Part shown: positions 1-10,746 of the stretch, in pieces | Layout: each line of letters starts with the position of its first letter | Numbering within the stretch: position 1 is the stretch's first letter | Assembly: GCF_018812025.1 (NCBI RefSeq) | Contig: NC_063066.1 | Location: 9,431,882-9,495,881, forward strand | Length of the DNA stretch: 64,000 nucleotides | Direction of reading: 5' to 3' | Source: Megalobrama amblycephala | Taxonomy: Eukaryota > Chordata > Actinopteri > Cypriniformes > Xenocyprididae | Notes under the pieces: generated by a model | Told to the model about the DNA's origin: nothing | What the model saw: only the letters and a program-made list of their open reading frames with translations | Database searches by the model: none | Translations under genes and position numbers: made by a program

Positions 1-1240
1 TAAAGTTTTTTTCCTAAAATTGTTGCTAATCAAACAGTAATTCCTCTTTAAGTTAGACGTACTACTTTTCGTTTATTCAGTTTATCATATGGCCCGTCGC
101 ATAATAGCCTATGTGATGGAAGGTATTAGGTTGATTGTGGTAAATATATTTAGGCTACTGATTAAGAATAATATTTATTTAAGTGCTAATTATCATGTGT
201 AGTTTAAAAAAAGTTTAGTTAAGTTTAATTGACGTTTAGGCTATAGGCTATGGGGACATGCCAAAATATCAAAAGGCGTTTTTCTTGGGATGTTAAGTCT
301 GACTTAAACGGTGTAACTTTCAAACATTATAGGCTAGCTTAAAAAAACATTATCAGTAGTTAAAAATGTGTATAAATATAGGCTACACTGGGAAGTGGAT
401 CATTTAGATCCTGTAAAATGGTCAGTAGGTTTTTCGCTGTTTTGCCTATCATTTAGGCTACAGTTTTCTTTTGCGTTTATCTGTAGCCTATTTCATGTAT
501 TTTCTCAATTAATAAGAGCTAAGATAATTTGATAATTATAATAATTATAAGATAATAATAATAATTATAAGATAATTAGCTAATTATTTCTAAAATAGGC
601 TACTTGTAGATGGAGTGTAGCCTAGCATGCCAAGCTCTCAAAAGTAGCCTAGCCTATTTCGGTTACATGTAAACAGTCTATCCATCAACGTTCAAAAATC
701 CCCTCGATTTGCAGGAACCAAAACATATTTTTGCTCACATTTTGTTATTCTGAATGACTTCTAGTATTGTTACCAGTGCTTTCTGAACGTCTCTTGGCGT
801 GTTTTCCAGGTGAGTGATGTTACTGTTGAGAGGTGGCACTAGAAACCCTTAAAGTAGGTACAACAGATGATGTCACACTGCAGGGAGGATCCAAACTAAA
901 GTGCATGAAGCAGAACAGACTCTATCCTATTGAGACTAAACGCCCCGTTGAAAGAGACAGCCATGAAATGGTGCTGAGAAAAAAAAGTAGTAAACAAATG
1001 GAGCATAGCTTTTGCTTTTCAATAAGATGTTCTCGGTTGAGACTTGAGCGCCGGTGGCAACACGTCGGACAACAGTTGCAGCATATTAAACAACTTCTAC
1101 AGTTCACATACAAATGCTATGGACTTTGAAAGCTTTAGAAGATCTTAAGTCAGTACACACATACTCACGCGCTCATTAAAATTGTTTATGTTGTAAAATC
1201 AAAGATCAAGATCAAAACCTGAAATTGGTAGGCTACTCAA
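1..1240. other. AT-rich noncoding tract with dense TAGGCTA-like motifs
   Basis: No gene is visible. The six-mer AGGCTA or its complement TAGCCT occurs about 13 times (near 105, 150, 236, 243, 331, 380, 453, 484, 595, 618, 643, 648 and 1230), far above chance for an AT-rich tract. Short imperfect repeats of AATTATAAGATAAT lie at about 528-583. A 98-codon frame at 833-1129 shows no domain and is probably chance. Confidence 0.6.
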
Positions 1241-1736
1241 TGCTATAAACAATTATCTTATACAAGAGTGGACGGCTCTCGGTAATCGCGTGATGTTTGC
1301 CTGGACAGAATAAAATCCCTTGGCGTCAAAGTATTTTTGTCATCTTTGCACGCCATGCGGTAACTGGTTGTCATTGTCGCCGCGGCAGACGGAGAGCTGG
1401 GAGAGAACACTCTGCCTGTGCCAGTTGGCTCAAGCTCTTGAAAACAAGAGGCAGACGCTGCACGATTCTAATCTTAATCGTTCCAGACACGAAGGTCACT
1501 CTCGGCTGGACTCTCATGGCGCTCACACTGTTGTTTCTTCCATTAAGTAAAACGTCGATTCTACAACCTTAATATATCAACTGCGCTCATGTGAACAATA
1601 ACAGACAGAACTGCAAGCAGAAATTATAGGGGTCCAATCACAATAATCACTTTAGCACTATCTACGAGCTACTAGCAATCTAAAACGATAAAATGTCCTT
1701 TTTATTTACATTACATGATATTAAAATTTAATGTAT
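1241..1736. other. unassigned moderately GC-rich stretch
   Basis: Two overlapping plus-strand frames of 76-91 codons are open at 1297-1572, but neither carries a recognisable domain, signal peptide or family motif. Two overlapping open frames in a CpG-containing stretch are expected by chance. I see no repeat, RNA gene or clear promoter here. Confidence 0.4.
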
Positions 1737-1763
1737 GTAGGTAGGTAGGTAGGTAGGTAGGTA
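1737..1763 (+). repeat. (GTAG)n microsatellite
   Basis: About six and a half uninterrupted GTAG units. Confidence 0.95.
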
Positions 1764-1953
1764 ACGTTATAGGCTTTTTCACTGTTACATCGCCACCTTC
1801 TGTCCAAGCGGCAATGAACTTCTTTACTGCTAAAATTTGATTGGCTGTTGATGGCAAACATTAAAAATATGCAAGCGTCCTCTCTGGTTTGAAGCAATCT
1901 TGTGAAAAGCGCTATAAAATAAAATAAAAATGCTCGAGTCATTTTAAGATTTG

Positions 1954-1970
1954 TATTATTATTATTATTA

Positions 1971-2020
<50 letters not shown>
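1954..2020 (+). repeat. (ATT)n microsatellite
   Basis: About 67 bp of ATT triplets with one interruption near 1975. It produces an artificial poly-Ile/Asn frame on the minus strand. The surrounding 1764-2119 holds nothing else recognisable. Confidence 0.95.
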
Positions 2021-2021
<1 letters not shown>

Positions 2022-2119
2022 GCGCCACCAACTGGGCAAACCCTGCCAAATTCATGAAGTGTCCGCACGGTGATGCTCTAAATTTTATCGAAATTATTTA
2101 TTCCACTCATGGATTATTC

Positions 2120-3482
2120 CACTTGGGTTAAAAACAACCCAAGTTGGTTTGAAAATGCACAAACCCAGCGATTGGGTTAAATGTTTTCCTAACGTGCTAA
2201 ACCAACTATTGTTTAAAAATTACTATATGGCTGGCTTAAAATGAACCCAAAAAAGGTTGGAATTTAAAAATCAGACAAATAAGGTGAATAATCAAAATAA
2301 TCAAAAGGTGAACATTTATTAATAATCAATTTATTTTAATTAATCAAATTTTTTGTTCATTTATTAAACATATGAATAAATGCTAATTTCCAACATAATT
2401 TGGGTTCATTTTAAGCAAGCAGTACAGTAATTTCTAAACAATGGTTGAGTTAAATAAAACTACCCACCAGGTTGGGCAAACATTTTACTCAAGCGCTGGG
2501 CAGAGGTGTAAAGAGTACCTAAAAACCATACTTGAGTAAAAGTACTGATACCTTGCATCGAAAATGACTCAATTACATGTTACAAGTAACCAATTCCAAT
2601 ACAACTTAAGTAAAAGTCTTAAAGTATCTGATTTTAACAGTACTTAAGTATTTTACTCATGCTGAATGTATATAGGCTCAGAGATGCACCAGTCCTGAGA
2701 GACGTGCCAGTGAAAATAAGAAACAAATGATTTGTAAGATGAGGAATCAAGTTTATTTTCAAAAAATAAAATAAAATAAAACTGAACACCTCAATGTTGC
2801 AATGAATCAAGGTCGACACAACAACCTTTTAAACGTCTACAAACTCTCAAGTCTCAGTTAAGTTCAAGTGGCCATAAGCAAATCAATACCCTTCAGAATG
2901 GTCTTGTCAATATAGCGGATAAATAAAACAATGTTAAGTAAAATTAAATATTCAAAGTCTACTGTTTGTGCTGGTTTGAGCCTCATCACCAGCTGCAGTC
3001 ATTTCCTCATCTAATAAATCAAACACCTGCGATCAGCAACTACCTGCTAATGCACTCACATTCACGTAAAGTAGCCTTGTTGAAAAGTTTTGGGTAAGTA
3101 AAGGCAAAATGCACAAGATATAGCACCTTCAATGCCCTTAGATGGCGATATCGCTTCTTTATATCAGAAACAAACTGTTGCAGAAAAAGTTAGCTGCCAT
3201 GAAAAATGTAATTTGTAATTGCATTACTCATCACAAATGTAGTGGAGTAAATAGTACATTTACTTGCTCAAAACTGTAGTCAAGTAGAGAGTAAAAGTTG
3301 CCAATATCTTTGATACTCAATACAACTACAAAGTAGCCAAAAAGATACTTAAGTACAGTAACTAATTACATTTACTCAGTACTTTACCACTCTGGCGCTG
3401 GGTTAAAACAACCCAGTTGCTGGGTTTGCCCATTTTTAACCCAACTTGGGTTGTTTTTAACCCAGCATTTTTTTAGAGTGTA
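2120..3482. mobile_element. non-autonomous inverted-repeat DNA transposon, interrupted
   Basis: The left end at about 2121-2185 and the right end at about 3395-3480 are inverted copies built on GGGTTAAAAACAACCCA, each containing further small palindromes of AACCCA and TGGGTT. Internal sequence such as ATGAACCCA recurs in inverted order near 2240 and 2400. There is no coding potential, so it would have moved in trans. A separate hAT-type element sits in its right arm (2501-3394). The exact outer ends are uncertain by about 10-20 bp, and I could not define a target duplication. The superfamily is not assigned. Confidence 0.7.
2501..3394. mobile_element. non-autonomous hAT-type transposon with intact 8-bp target duplication
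   Basis: The 894-bp element begins CAGAGGTGTAAAGAGTAC and ends GTACTTTACCACTCTG, imperfect terminal inverted repeats. It is flanked on both sides by the identical octamer GCGCTGGG (2493-2500 and 3395-3402). An 8-bp duplication with CAG-type termini is diagnostic of hAT transposases. Several TACTTGAGTAAA/TTACTCAAGTA motifs recur near both ends as subterminal repeats. No transposase frame is present. It inserted into the right arm of the older element spanning 2120-3482. Confidence 0.88.
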
Positions 3483-4199
3483 CATTTAAAAAAAAAAAAA
3501 ACAATATTATTAATTGGCTGTTCAAACTATAATTATGATTATTAATAATCTATAGTTATGAAACCCTTGTTTCTATGACACATGAAACATAGCTAAAAAT
3601 ATTTCTATAGCACTACATATGGTCCAAGTCATACACCCTTTTTTTCCCTGAGGAGCATGTTACATTTTGGGCTTTTCAGTCCAAATTTAATATTTATACC
3701 ATTTATGATTTTGTTTTGTACATTCAGCTTAAAAAAAAAAAAAATACCCTGGACAAAAACAAAAAACAGTAGTGTCCCAGGCGCATTGTAGGCTACTTGG
3801 GTCCCTAAATAAGCCCTCAATACGAGTTTGTTTTGTGAACTTCAGACTCAGCTTGATGTATGGGAATTGTTATTGATAAAATGCAAAGTTTGTGTACGTT
3901 AATAATGTGCACAACCTGACAACATAAAGCAAGTCATCAGTTCACACGCATTAATACAGGTGATTTACAGTAAGCCAAGTAAGTCGAAGTTCATTTGGAG
4001 TGGGGCGCGATGTTGTGCAAGAGGATTGGTGATGTGTCCCAAGTACACTGCCTCACTCAAGGGCATGGATGCAGTCCAGTGACAGAATAGATTTCCTTCC
4101 TGCTTGTGCGAGCCTGGGCTCAACACACTCATATATTGTATTCCGGTTAAGTAACTGCAAGGATTTAAATGCATACGCTTACTTGGCTATTTATTCTTC
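3483..4199. other. noncoding, nothing recognised
   Basis: There are short A-runs at about 3488-3501 and 3731-3744. Minus-strand frames of 63-69 codons at 3629-3820 and 3965-4174 have no recognisable feature. Confidence 0.5.
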
Positions 4200-4330
4200 A
4201 TGAGCCAATCTAGTTATTTCAATGGGATTGAGCACTGAGCGTGCCACACTCAAGATGGCGTCAGACTGAACCTGCACATCTTTGCTTTAATTACTCCACA
4301 GTACAGTAAATATAAAAGGGGCTCATGATC
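4200..4330 (+). promoter_or_regulatory. promoter-like cluster: CCAAT plus TATAAAAG
   Basis: A CCAAT pentamer lies near 4204 and a consensus TATA box, TATAAAAGGGG, at 4311-4321, about 107 bp apart. ATGGCG lies between them near 4255. The spacing is plausible for a Pol II promoter, but no open frame or exon follows, so this may be chance in AT-rich DNA or the start of a noncoding transcript. Confidence 0.22.
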
Positions 4331-5170
4331 ACCACACTGCAGTTCACATTTTTCTTTATCAGATATGACACACATTTCTAAATGAGCAGTCTTGATAATA
4401 CCCAGGGCCTATTACCAGCAGCTCTTGCTCAGCACATTCTGACATTTATTTGAGTGTTAGACTAATAATGGCTAATGAGCTCCCAGTAACACGCACTCAA
4501 GACACCCATTAATGGAATTGTTGCTTAAGTGGAGGAAATATACATGCTCTGATGATTAATCTCTCCCTCTCGCTCTTGCTCTCTCTCTCTCTCTCGCACA
4601 CAATAAAACTACACATAGTGCAAGCTTTATAGGTATTACTGTGTATTAGAGTTCAGGATAGCTTACGTACATATAGTACTATCATTTTACCAGCCTTTTC
4701 TCTTACTGAAAGGGGAAAAAAGAAAATGGCTTCCTCTATACGATCAATACACGTTATGTAGATAAATCAGTCTTTATTGTGCTTGTTGAATGGCCTACAA
4801 AACATGTCTCAAACATGACAGTCTTAAAAATTTATATTTGAAATGTTTTTGATCCTGTAGCTTTCTGAAAACACTTTTGGCTGTCTCGAAGTCTCCTAGC
4901 AACAGCAAACAAAGGCAGGGCACATTTCAAGTTTCCCGCGGTGCGGCCAGTCCAGCGCTGTCTTTGATCTTGACTGGGAAAATAGCTGAGTGGGCACTAC
5001 TGGCATTTTCCTTTCATTTCCCCCTCCTTCTATCTCCCTCCCTGTTCCCAAAGCTCCTCAAAATACCCCAATTTTCATCTGCCCCGAAAAGCTAGCACCT
5101 CTTTTAATCGCCCATGTCCAAGCGTTTCATTGAATCAGCACATTGTTTTTTGTTGTTGTTGTTTTTGGTC
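4331..5170. other. non-repetitive blocks, candidate regulatory DNA
   Basis: Block 4431-4560 carries clustered TAAT cores, including the perfect palindrome CCATTAATGG at 4506-4515, before a CT-rich tract at 4561-4598. Block 4860-5145 is more GC-rich, with CCGCGG and a pyrimidine tract. Dense homeodomain-type cores in unique sequence are typical of developmental enhancers. This is inference only; conservation cannot be tested here. Confidence 0.28.
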
Positions 5171-6399
5171 AGGTTTGACAATATGCTTTAAAAAGTATTA
5201 GCTCGAGTGAAGCGCAAAAAGAAATTATTTTATTGCTTTGGATACACAGGATGGCATATTTTACCCTGGTGTTATTGGGGTTACCGGCAAGTGTACCGTC
5301 TGCTTTTATCCTGTTTTTTTCAACTTCATTTCTCTGTCTTATTCATTTTGATTTGCACAAATCTCCTCACTTTGCTTTTTTCTTCATCCTTCTCTGACAC
5401 ATTAAGCTTTGTATTTTTTGATAGAGGCAGGACTGCTTATCTCCTAAGAAACTTGGGACGCCCGCAGCTTGCAAGACAAATAATGGAGCTGCAGTGGATT
5501 TTCAGGGTCATGGGGCACCCACAGAGCTGTCTTATTTAGAATTTTACATAAAGTGAAATGTGTATTGAAAACATTTTGAAGTTAATGCTCACAGAGAAAT
5601 AATGCTTTGCTGGTATGTCCTGTGGTGTGAAAAAAAAATAGTGTGTTCCGACAGAATAAGTAAACAAAAGCAGGGATATCAGGAACAATATCTGTAGGCT
5701 ATACAATATTATAACATCCCACAGAGCTGAGTTTACATGGAAAATAAAAATAATGGAATCACAATATACGTGACGAAGAGGAAAAAATCAAAACAAACTC
5801 GACACTGTTTTGGTGTAATTTGCTGTAACTGATGTTTCTATTCACGACAGAGACATAGTCATTTAAGTTGCTTTAATGTCGCTCTTGGTTTTTCTGGTTA
5901 GTGTGATGCCTGAATCTGTTACTATTTTTTTTTTTTTTTTGATTGGTCTCTTTAGGTCTTTGTTTTTGGCAAAGGCATACAGACCTTTTTGTCATTGAAT
6001 GGTACCTTTTTAATTTCTTCTTGTGTTGTTTGAGGTGACGTTGTGCTTTGCCGTTGTGTGAGTCCTATAATTTTACATGAACAAATAAGCGAAAGGTCAT
6101 TTGCGGTGATTTACTTATAACTAGTGTACATGACATTTTAGGAAAGAGAAAACAATTATGATACAGAAGGCATGGGGGTGGGAAGGCTTTCATCAGTTCC
6201 CTCTTTGGGGTTCAAAGTGGGATTAAATATGACCATTTTTGTCCCTATGCCACACATTTTATTTATATAACTGTGAAGTCTGTTCAGGGACCCAACATTT
6301 TTTAACCATGAAGTGTGTCATTTGCCAGGGGAAGCAAACGTGAGACAGAATTCCCACCCCCAATCCGTCTGTAAGCATCTTGTTTCCAAGATACAAGGT
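5171..6399. other. noncoding, nothing recognised
   Basis: A 110-codon plus-strand frame at 5207-5539 is hydrophobic because of T-rich composition; it has no domain and no proper start context. A T-run lies at about 5926-5940. Confidence 0.5.
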
Positions 6400-7340
6400 G
6401 GGTACATTTAGTATTGTCAACCAGCAGTTGAGTCCTATTGGAAGAATGACCCTCTACTCTTGGCGTTGTCCATGCCGAAAAGCGCTAGTGGGCTAAACTG
6501 CTGCGCCACCTCCATGACATAGATTGTCAACAGCCTCATTTGCTTATCATTTAAAATTTCTGCCCATAATTCTCAGCAGCTAAATAAGCCTGATTATCCT
6601 CAGTGATTAAGACATCCTCTGTCAGAACAGCATGCGGTGCTGTAGCATCCTGGAGCCTTTCTATTCTGCTAGCGCTAAGCTAAGGCAGAGGTTTGATTTT
6701 GGGTGGTTAATGATTTTGGCTAGGATGCAAAAAAATCCCCAAAAAAACAGAAACACATCTGCCTGTTAACAGTTAAAAATTCTGAATGTTCTCCTCAGTG
6801 TTATACATTATCCTCACAAACTACAATTCAGCTTCTCTTTTGGTCCTTATTTCCTAAAGGGAAAGTGAAGCATTCTGAGAAAAAAAAATAAAAAATCCCA
6901 ACAACAACAACAACACTGGAACCTCCAAGTGTGCTGAGGTCTTGTTTGTGTAGTGAAACCCCATCATCGAGTTCCAAACATCCTCATTCACGAATGCTTT
7001 GAAGAGCTTGTGAGGTCAGGTTTTAAATTATGGCATGTTCCCACACCGCATCCCCACTCTCCACTAGTGCAAATCCATTTGCCACACAATGCATTTAAAA
7101 TCAAAGCTGCATCACCATAAGACGCCTTAGGAGACATTAAGCCATACTATGTAACTTTCATGTACGATAGCATGGCTCCTGTATGCTTTGAAGTGCTCTC
7201 TTTTTTAATGCCTTATTAATAATACCACACAGGCTACCTCTGACTCGTTGGATGCTGTTTTCCTCCACTCTCCTCTCAGTCTTTAATGCAGGTCTTCAGG
7301 GCTGTGTTTATGGTCTGGTGATTAGAGGGCATATATACTA
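6400..7340. other. non-repetitive block, candidate regulatory DNA
   Basis: The best part, 6430-6670, is high-complexity sequence with TTGCTTATCATTTAAAATT-like AT-rich motifs and GATTAAG/GATTATC cores. A CAA triplet run lies at 6899-6914. No open frame of note is present. Candidate conserved noncoding element, unverified. Confidence 0.22.
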
Positions 7341-7743
7341 TTAGATGAGGGTGCAAAAAGATGCTGAAGCACACAGGTGACATGTCTTGTGCTGTCTCTT
7401 GTGTTGTTGTCTTTTTTTAATCTGCTTTTTCTCAGTGTTGTGGCAGCACCAGGGGGAACGGTAGGATTTTACACCCTGTTCAGAATATGTGCTTATGAAC
7501 TGATGTGTGTGTGGGTGTGTGTAAACATAGATGTAGCAAATACAGACTTACATAGCCTGGGGTGAAACATTTTGCATGCATTTTTATTGTTTCCTCTACT
7601 GTTTGTTTTAGTTTAGATAGATTAATTGTTTTGTCTCTGTATGTTTTCTCTTTTGTATCTTAATGCAGATCAGATGAAGTGTCTTTTGTATTTAGATATG
7701 AAAAGATACATTTTTCTATTTAAGCATTTAAAATGGCATTGGA
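7341..7743. other. noncoding, nothing recognised
   Basis: T-rich with short GTGTGTG runs near 7504-7522; frames at 7377-7565 and 7626-7877 are composition-driven. Confidence 0.5.
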
Positions 7744-7877
7744 TTAAAGGCAGAGTTCACCCAAAATTAAAATTTTGTCACCATTTACTCACCCACATGT
7801 CATTCCAAGACACAAACAATGATATTTTGAAGAAAGTTTCAATTGTTTTTTTTTTTCTAAAATTGAAAGTCAGTTAG

Positions 7878-8850
7878 ACTTTCAAAGCAGCTTTACAGTG
7901 GTTGCAGTAAACAACCACTGTATTTTGGCTATACAGCAGCTCAAGAAGAAAATAGTGTCATTGTCCATCTTAAAGCTGCAGTCTGTACTTTTTTTTGCTT
8001 AAAAATGTAAGCTTGTAATAATGTTTTATAATAAAATCGGTACTGGTGGGTTTTTCAAGCATGCAGCCATTCATCTTTGCCTCATTACTTCACATCTGTT
8101 TACATAAAGAAGGAGTCCCAGCTAGTAGGCTATATGACATGTGAGGATGCTGTAGGCGGCAGATAGCCTTTTCTCACAGCAGCTGGAATAATTAAACGTA
8201 TTATTTTGAAGGCGGATTGTAATCCAGAAAGGTCCAATTGACAATCATCAGTGACAACTGGAGATTAACCCATAGTCAAAAGCAAAAGACTTTGGACAGT
8301 GGAGTAGCTACAGAAATTGAAATCTACAGGTAACGCTAATACACACTAAATACACATAGTCAAGCAATGTTGTTAACATCAACAATTTGAGAACAAAGTA
8401 TAACAATATTAATAATTTGCATGGTTTGACGTGATCCAAGCTAAGCGAATGTTAGATTTAATCACCATTGGCAGTGCGATTCTTTGTAATTCTTTTTTTC
8501 TCAGTTGGTCAGAACAAAAGTGGCAGATTTGTTACGTATTTGTTCAGAAGACATTTTCCAGTGAAAATTCTTATTTTGGTCATACTCTGTGATTCTGAAG
8601 TACAGTATCCACACCAATGTGGTGACTGACAGCAAAAACTAGATTCATCCACGCTGAGGAGCCGTTTCGATGCACAACCCACGTAAAAATGATAATTCCG
8701 CAAATAACTGCAATTGCAGGTTTCAAACAGAGATGGCAACAACGAGGCAAAACTTACGGACTGCAGCTTTAAATAAGTTCAGTATTGATTAATTTGAAAC
8801 AATCTGCATTGTAAAAATCACTATATAAATAAAGGTGACTTGACTTGACT
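7878..8850 (+). mobile_element. LINE/SINE 3' fragment with (ACTTG) tail, split by a later insertion
   Basis: The left part 7878-7969 and the right part 8773-8850 read as one retroelement 3' end, finishing ATATAAATAAAGGTGACTTGACTTGACT. A short tandem tail of this kind is typical of L2/CR1-clade elements in fish. It is 5'-truncated and has no readable protein. It inserted into the TTAA element and was then split at 7970. Confidence 0.6.
7970..8772. mobile_element. inner TTAA-flanked inverted-repeat transposon
   Basis: Intact TTAA occurs at both ends (7970-7973 and 8769-8772). Terminal repeats are AGCTGCAGTCTGTACTTTT on the left and the inverse of AGCTGCAGTCCGTAAGTTTT on the right. It is about 800 bp with no transposase. 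The terminal sequence differs from the outer TTAA element, so this is a second family with the same target preference. It is the youngest layer of the nest. Confidence 0.8.
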
Positions 8851-9094
8851 GGCAAAAAATATATTTTGAATTATATTCATTTTTGTTCTGCATAGCAAAA
8901 GTAATACAGGTTTGGAATGACATGAGGGTGAGTAAATTATTTAATTTTCATTTTGGGGTGAACTATCCCTTTACATTTCAATATTAAGAGCAAATTTGTT
9001 TCCCATTTTGTTCTTCAAAACTGAAGCTCATAGACATCTTCAGTACCTGTGTAAGATAAGTATCAAATAAAATAGCAGAGCAGCAGTAGAAGTT

Positions 9095-9600
9095 GCAGTG
9101 GAGATTAATCGTTTTACCCCTCTTGATCCACCAGCTCTCCCGTGTCCGTCTGCCATGAGGCAGGCGTTCCAGTTTGGCTGCGGAACGCTGGCCTTGTTGA
9201 ACTGCGGGGTCGGTGTACCTCCAGCACTATTCCAGCTTGCGCTTCATCCTCTACTGCACCGGGGGCACCTGGCACCCCTCCCTACCATGGCAGGCCAGAT
9301 CAATGGTAAGATCCATTCGAGCAGAATGACCAGAGGTCAGCATCAAAGGCCCCCCGCTTGTCTCGCTGCCACCTGGAGCTCAGTGAGGGTCATGGGCCGC
9401 CTGGGCCACCACTGCCTCCTCTCCCCTTCAGCTGGCTGGGTATGCTGACTGGGACCAGGGCAGAGTATGAGCTGGCTCTGCCCCGGCCCAGCAGCCCACA
9501 TGGGGAGAGGGCCAGAGGTCAAGCCCATCAGAGCACTTTGCTTCATCTGATGAGAGGATCTGGTCTGGTTTTAATGAGGCAACACTGATTCCACATCTCT
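9095..9600 (+). other. GC-rich unique block with exon-like borders
   Basis: A pyrimidine tract ending CCACCAG (9128-9134) precedes an open GC-rich stretch, and a donor-like ATG|GTAAG occurs at 9303-9310. The implied exon, 9135-9305, is 171 nt (57 codons) and open in the frame running 9098-9448. The peptide is Pro/Leu-rich and matches no family I recognise. Overlapping frames on both strands are also open, as expected for high GC, so this may equally be a regulatory block. No flanking exons were found. Confidence 0.2.
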
Positions 9601-9834
9601 TTACGCATACAGGCAGACCTAATGTGCGGATTGTACTAGACATAATGCTGTGATTTTCTTTCCAATCACAGGATGCAGTGGGAGTGACATTTACAGGTAT
9701 ATTTTAATACTCATGTCAAATACATGTTGCATATTCACATTGTTTTTGTTTAAACTTTAAAGCGGTGTCTTAAGTGGTGTAAAATGCAATAATTCCTCAT
9801 GTAAAGAGAATAAAATAGACTTCACTTGAAAAAA

Positions 9835-10746
9835 AGATTTTTTTTTGTCATCATTCAAAACCTGTATGACTTTCTTCTGCGGAACATAAAAGGAGATATT
9901 TTGAAAATATTTTTTTGGTCAATGTACACTGAAAAAAAAAAGAAAAAAAAAAAAAGATTTTTGCTGCTTGTTCAAATTGCTTAATTAAAATGAGCTAAAG
10001 CAACACAATTGCTGTACATTTTGTCATAACTTAATTTGATTGTGTTCAATCCACTTAAATATATATACTGAAGTTTACTAAGTTTGTGTTGCATTAACCG
10101 AAACTGGGCGGGGCTTGTTAGTTCCCAGCTTGCTTTGCATATGGCTCCATCAATGTTGAAATTAAGTGTTATTTTATGCATTTTTGAGCAAGATGAGGAA
10201 TTATGTTGGAATTATTAGAACAAATTTAAATTACAGTGGGTTACCATGGAGAAGAGTGGAGCATTTGCCTTGGCTGTGGGCTGATACAGCTAATTTCATC
10301 ACTGCTTTGCTGAAGGAGCATTTAATGCTTAGCATTTAAGATGCTAATGTATGCTATTGCTAGCTAAAAGTTTGTTAACTAGCTAGTAAAGTCTTAGAAT
10401 TTAGAATCATGTCAGGGAGCCATATCAAATTCACTTTGAGTCTACTTAATTGGGTCACTTAAAATGACTTCATTCCATGATGTTGAAGTTACATGAACAA
10501 ATTATGTTTGTTTAACTTAATTGATTCATGTGGGACTGATGTACAAAATTAAATCATGTAAATCCAAACTTCTTTTTTTTTCAGTGTAATGAAAGTCAAT
10601 GGGGTCCAAAACAGTTGAAACATTATTCAAAGTATCTTCTTTTTTTTGGTTCTGTAGAAGAAAGAATGTCATACACTTTTTTTGAACAATATGGGGGTGA
10701 GTAAATGATGACAGAATTGTCATTTTTGGGTGAACTATCCCTTTAA
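9835..10746. mobile_element. TTAA-family inverted-repeat transposon, left end truncated and interrupted
   Basis: The right end is well preserved: GGGTGAGTAAATGATGACAG followed by TTTTTGGGTGAACTATCCCT and TTAA at 10743-10746. The left side begins inside the terminal repeat near 9845 with the complementary GTCATCATTCAAAACCTGTATGAC, so about 20-30 bp are missing. Its middle is split by the CACTG-ended element at 9927-10586. It belongs to the same group as the copies at 7744, 43118, 47082, 54978 and 58280. Confidence 0.8.
9927..10586. mobile_element. non-autonomous transposon with CACTG...CAGTG ends and TA duplication
   Basis: It starts CACTGAAAAAAAA and ends TTTTTTTTTCAGTG, with TA on both sides (9925-9926 and 10587-10588). 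Removing it restores the continuity of the host repeat (AATG-TA-ATGAAAGTCAATGG). It is 660 bp with no coding frame. A TA target would fit a Tc1/mariner-like enzyme, but such short A/T-rich ends are not decisive. Confidence 0.7.

Larger units (their letters stand above)
7744..8974. mobile_element. TTAA-flanked inverted-repeat transposon, outer layer of a three-layer nest
   Basis: The left end reads TTAA then AGGCAGAGTTCACCCAAAAT; the right end at 8912-8974 is its inverted counterpart, with GGGTGAACTATCCCT followed by a degraded TTAC. Matching subterminal words (ACTCACCC..CATGTCATTCCA on the left, TGGAATGACATGAGGGTGAGT on the right) confirm the pairing. TTAA duplications are characteristic of the piggyBac and Kolobok superfamilies; which one applies cannot be decided without a transposase. 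The interior is mostly later insertions. Confidence 0.8.

Noticed and set aside
1721..2068. 115-codon minus frame rich in Ile and Asn
   Set aside because: It is produced by the ATT and GTAG microsatellites.
7377..7877. Hydrophobic frames suggesting small membrane proteins
   Set aside because: T-rich composition gives Leu/Phe/Val; the second one runs into a transposon end.
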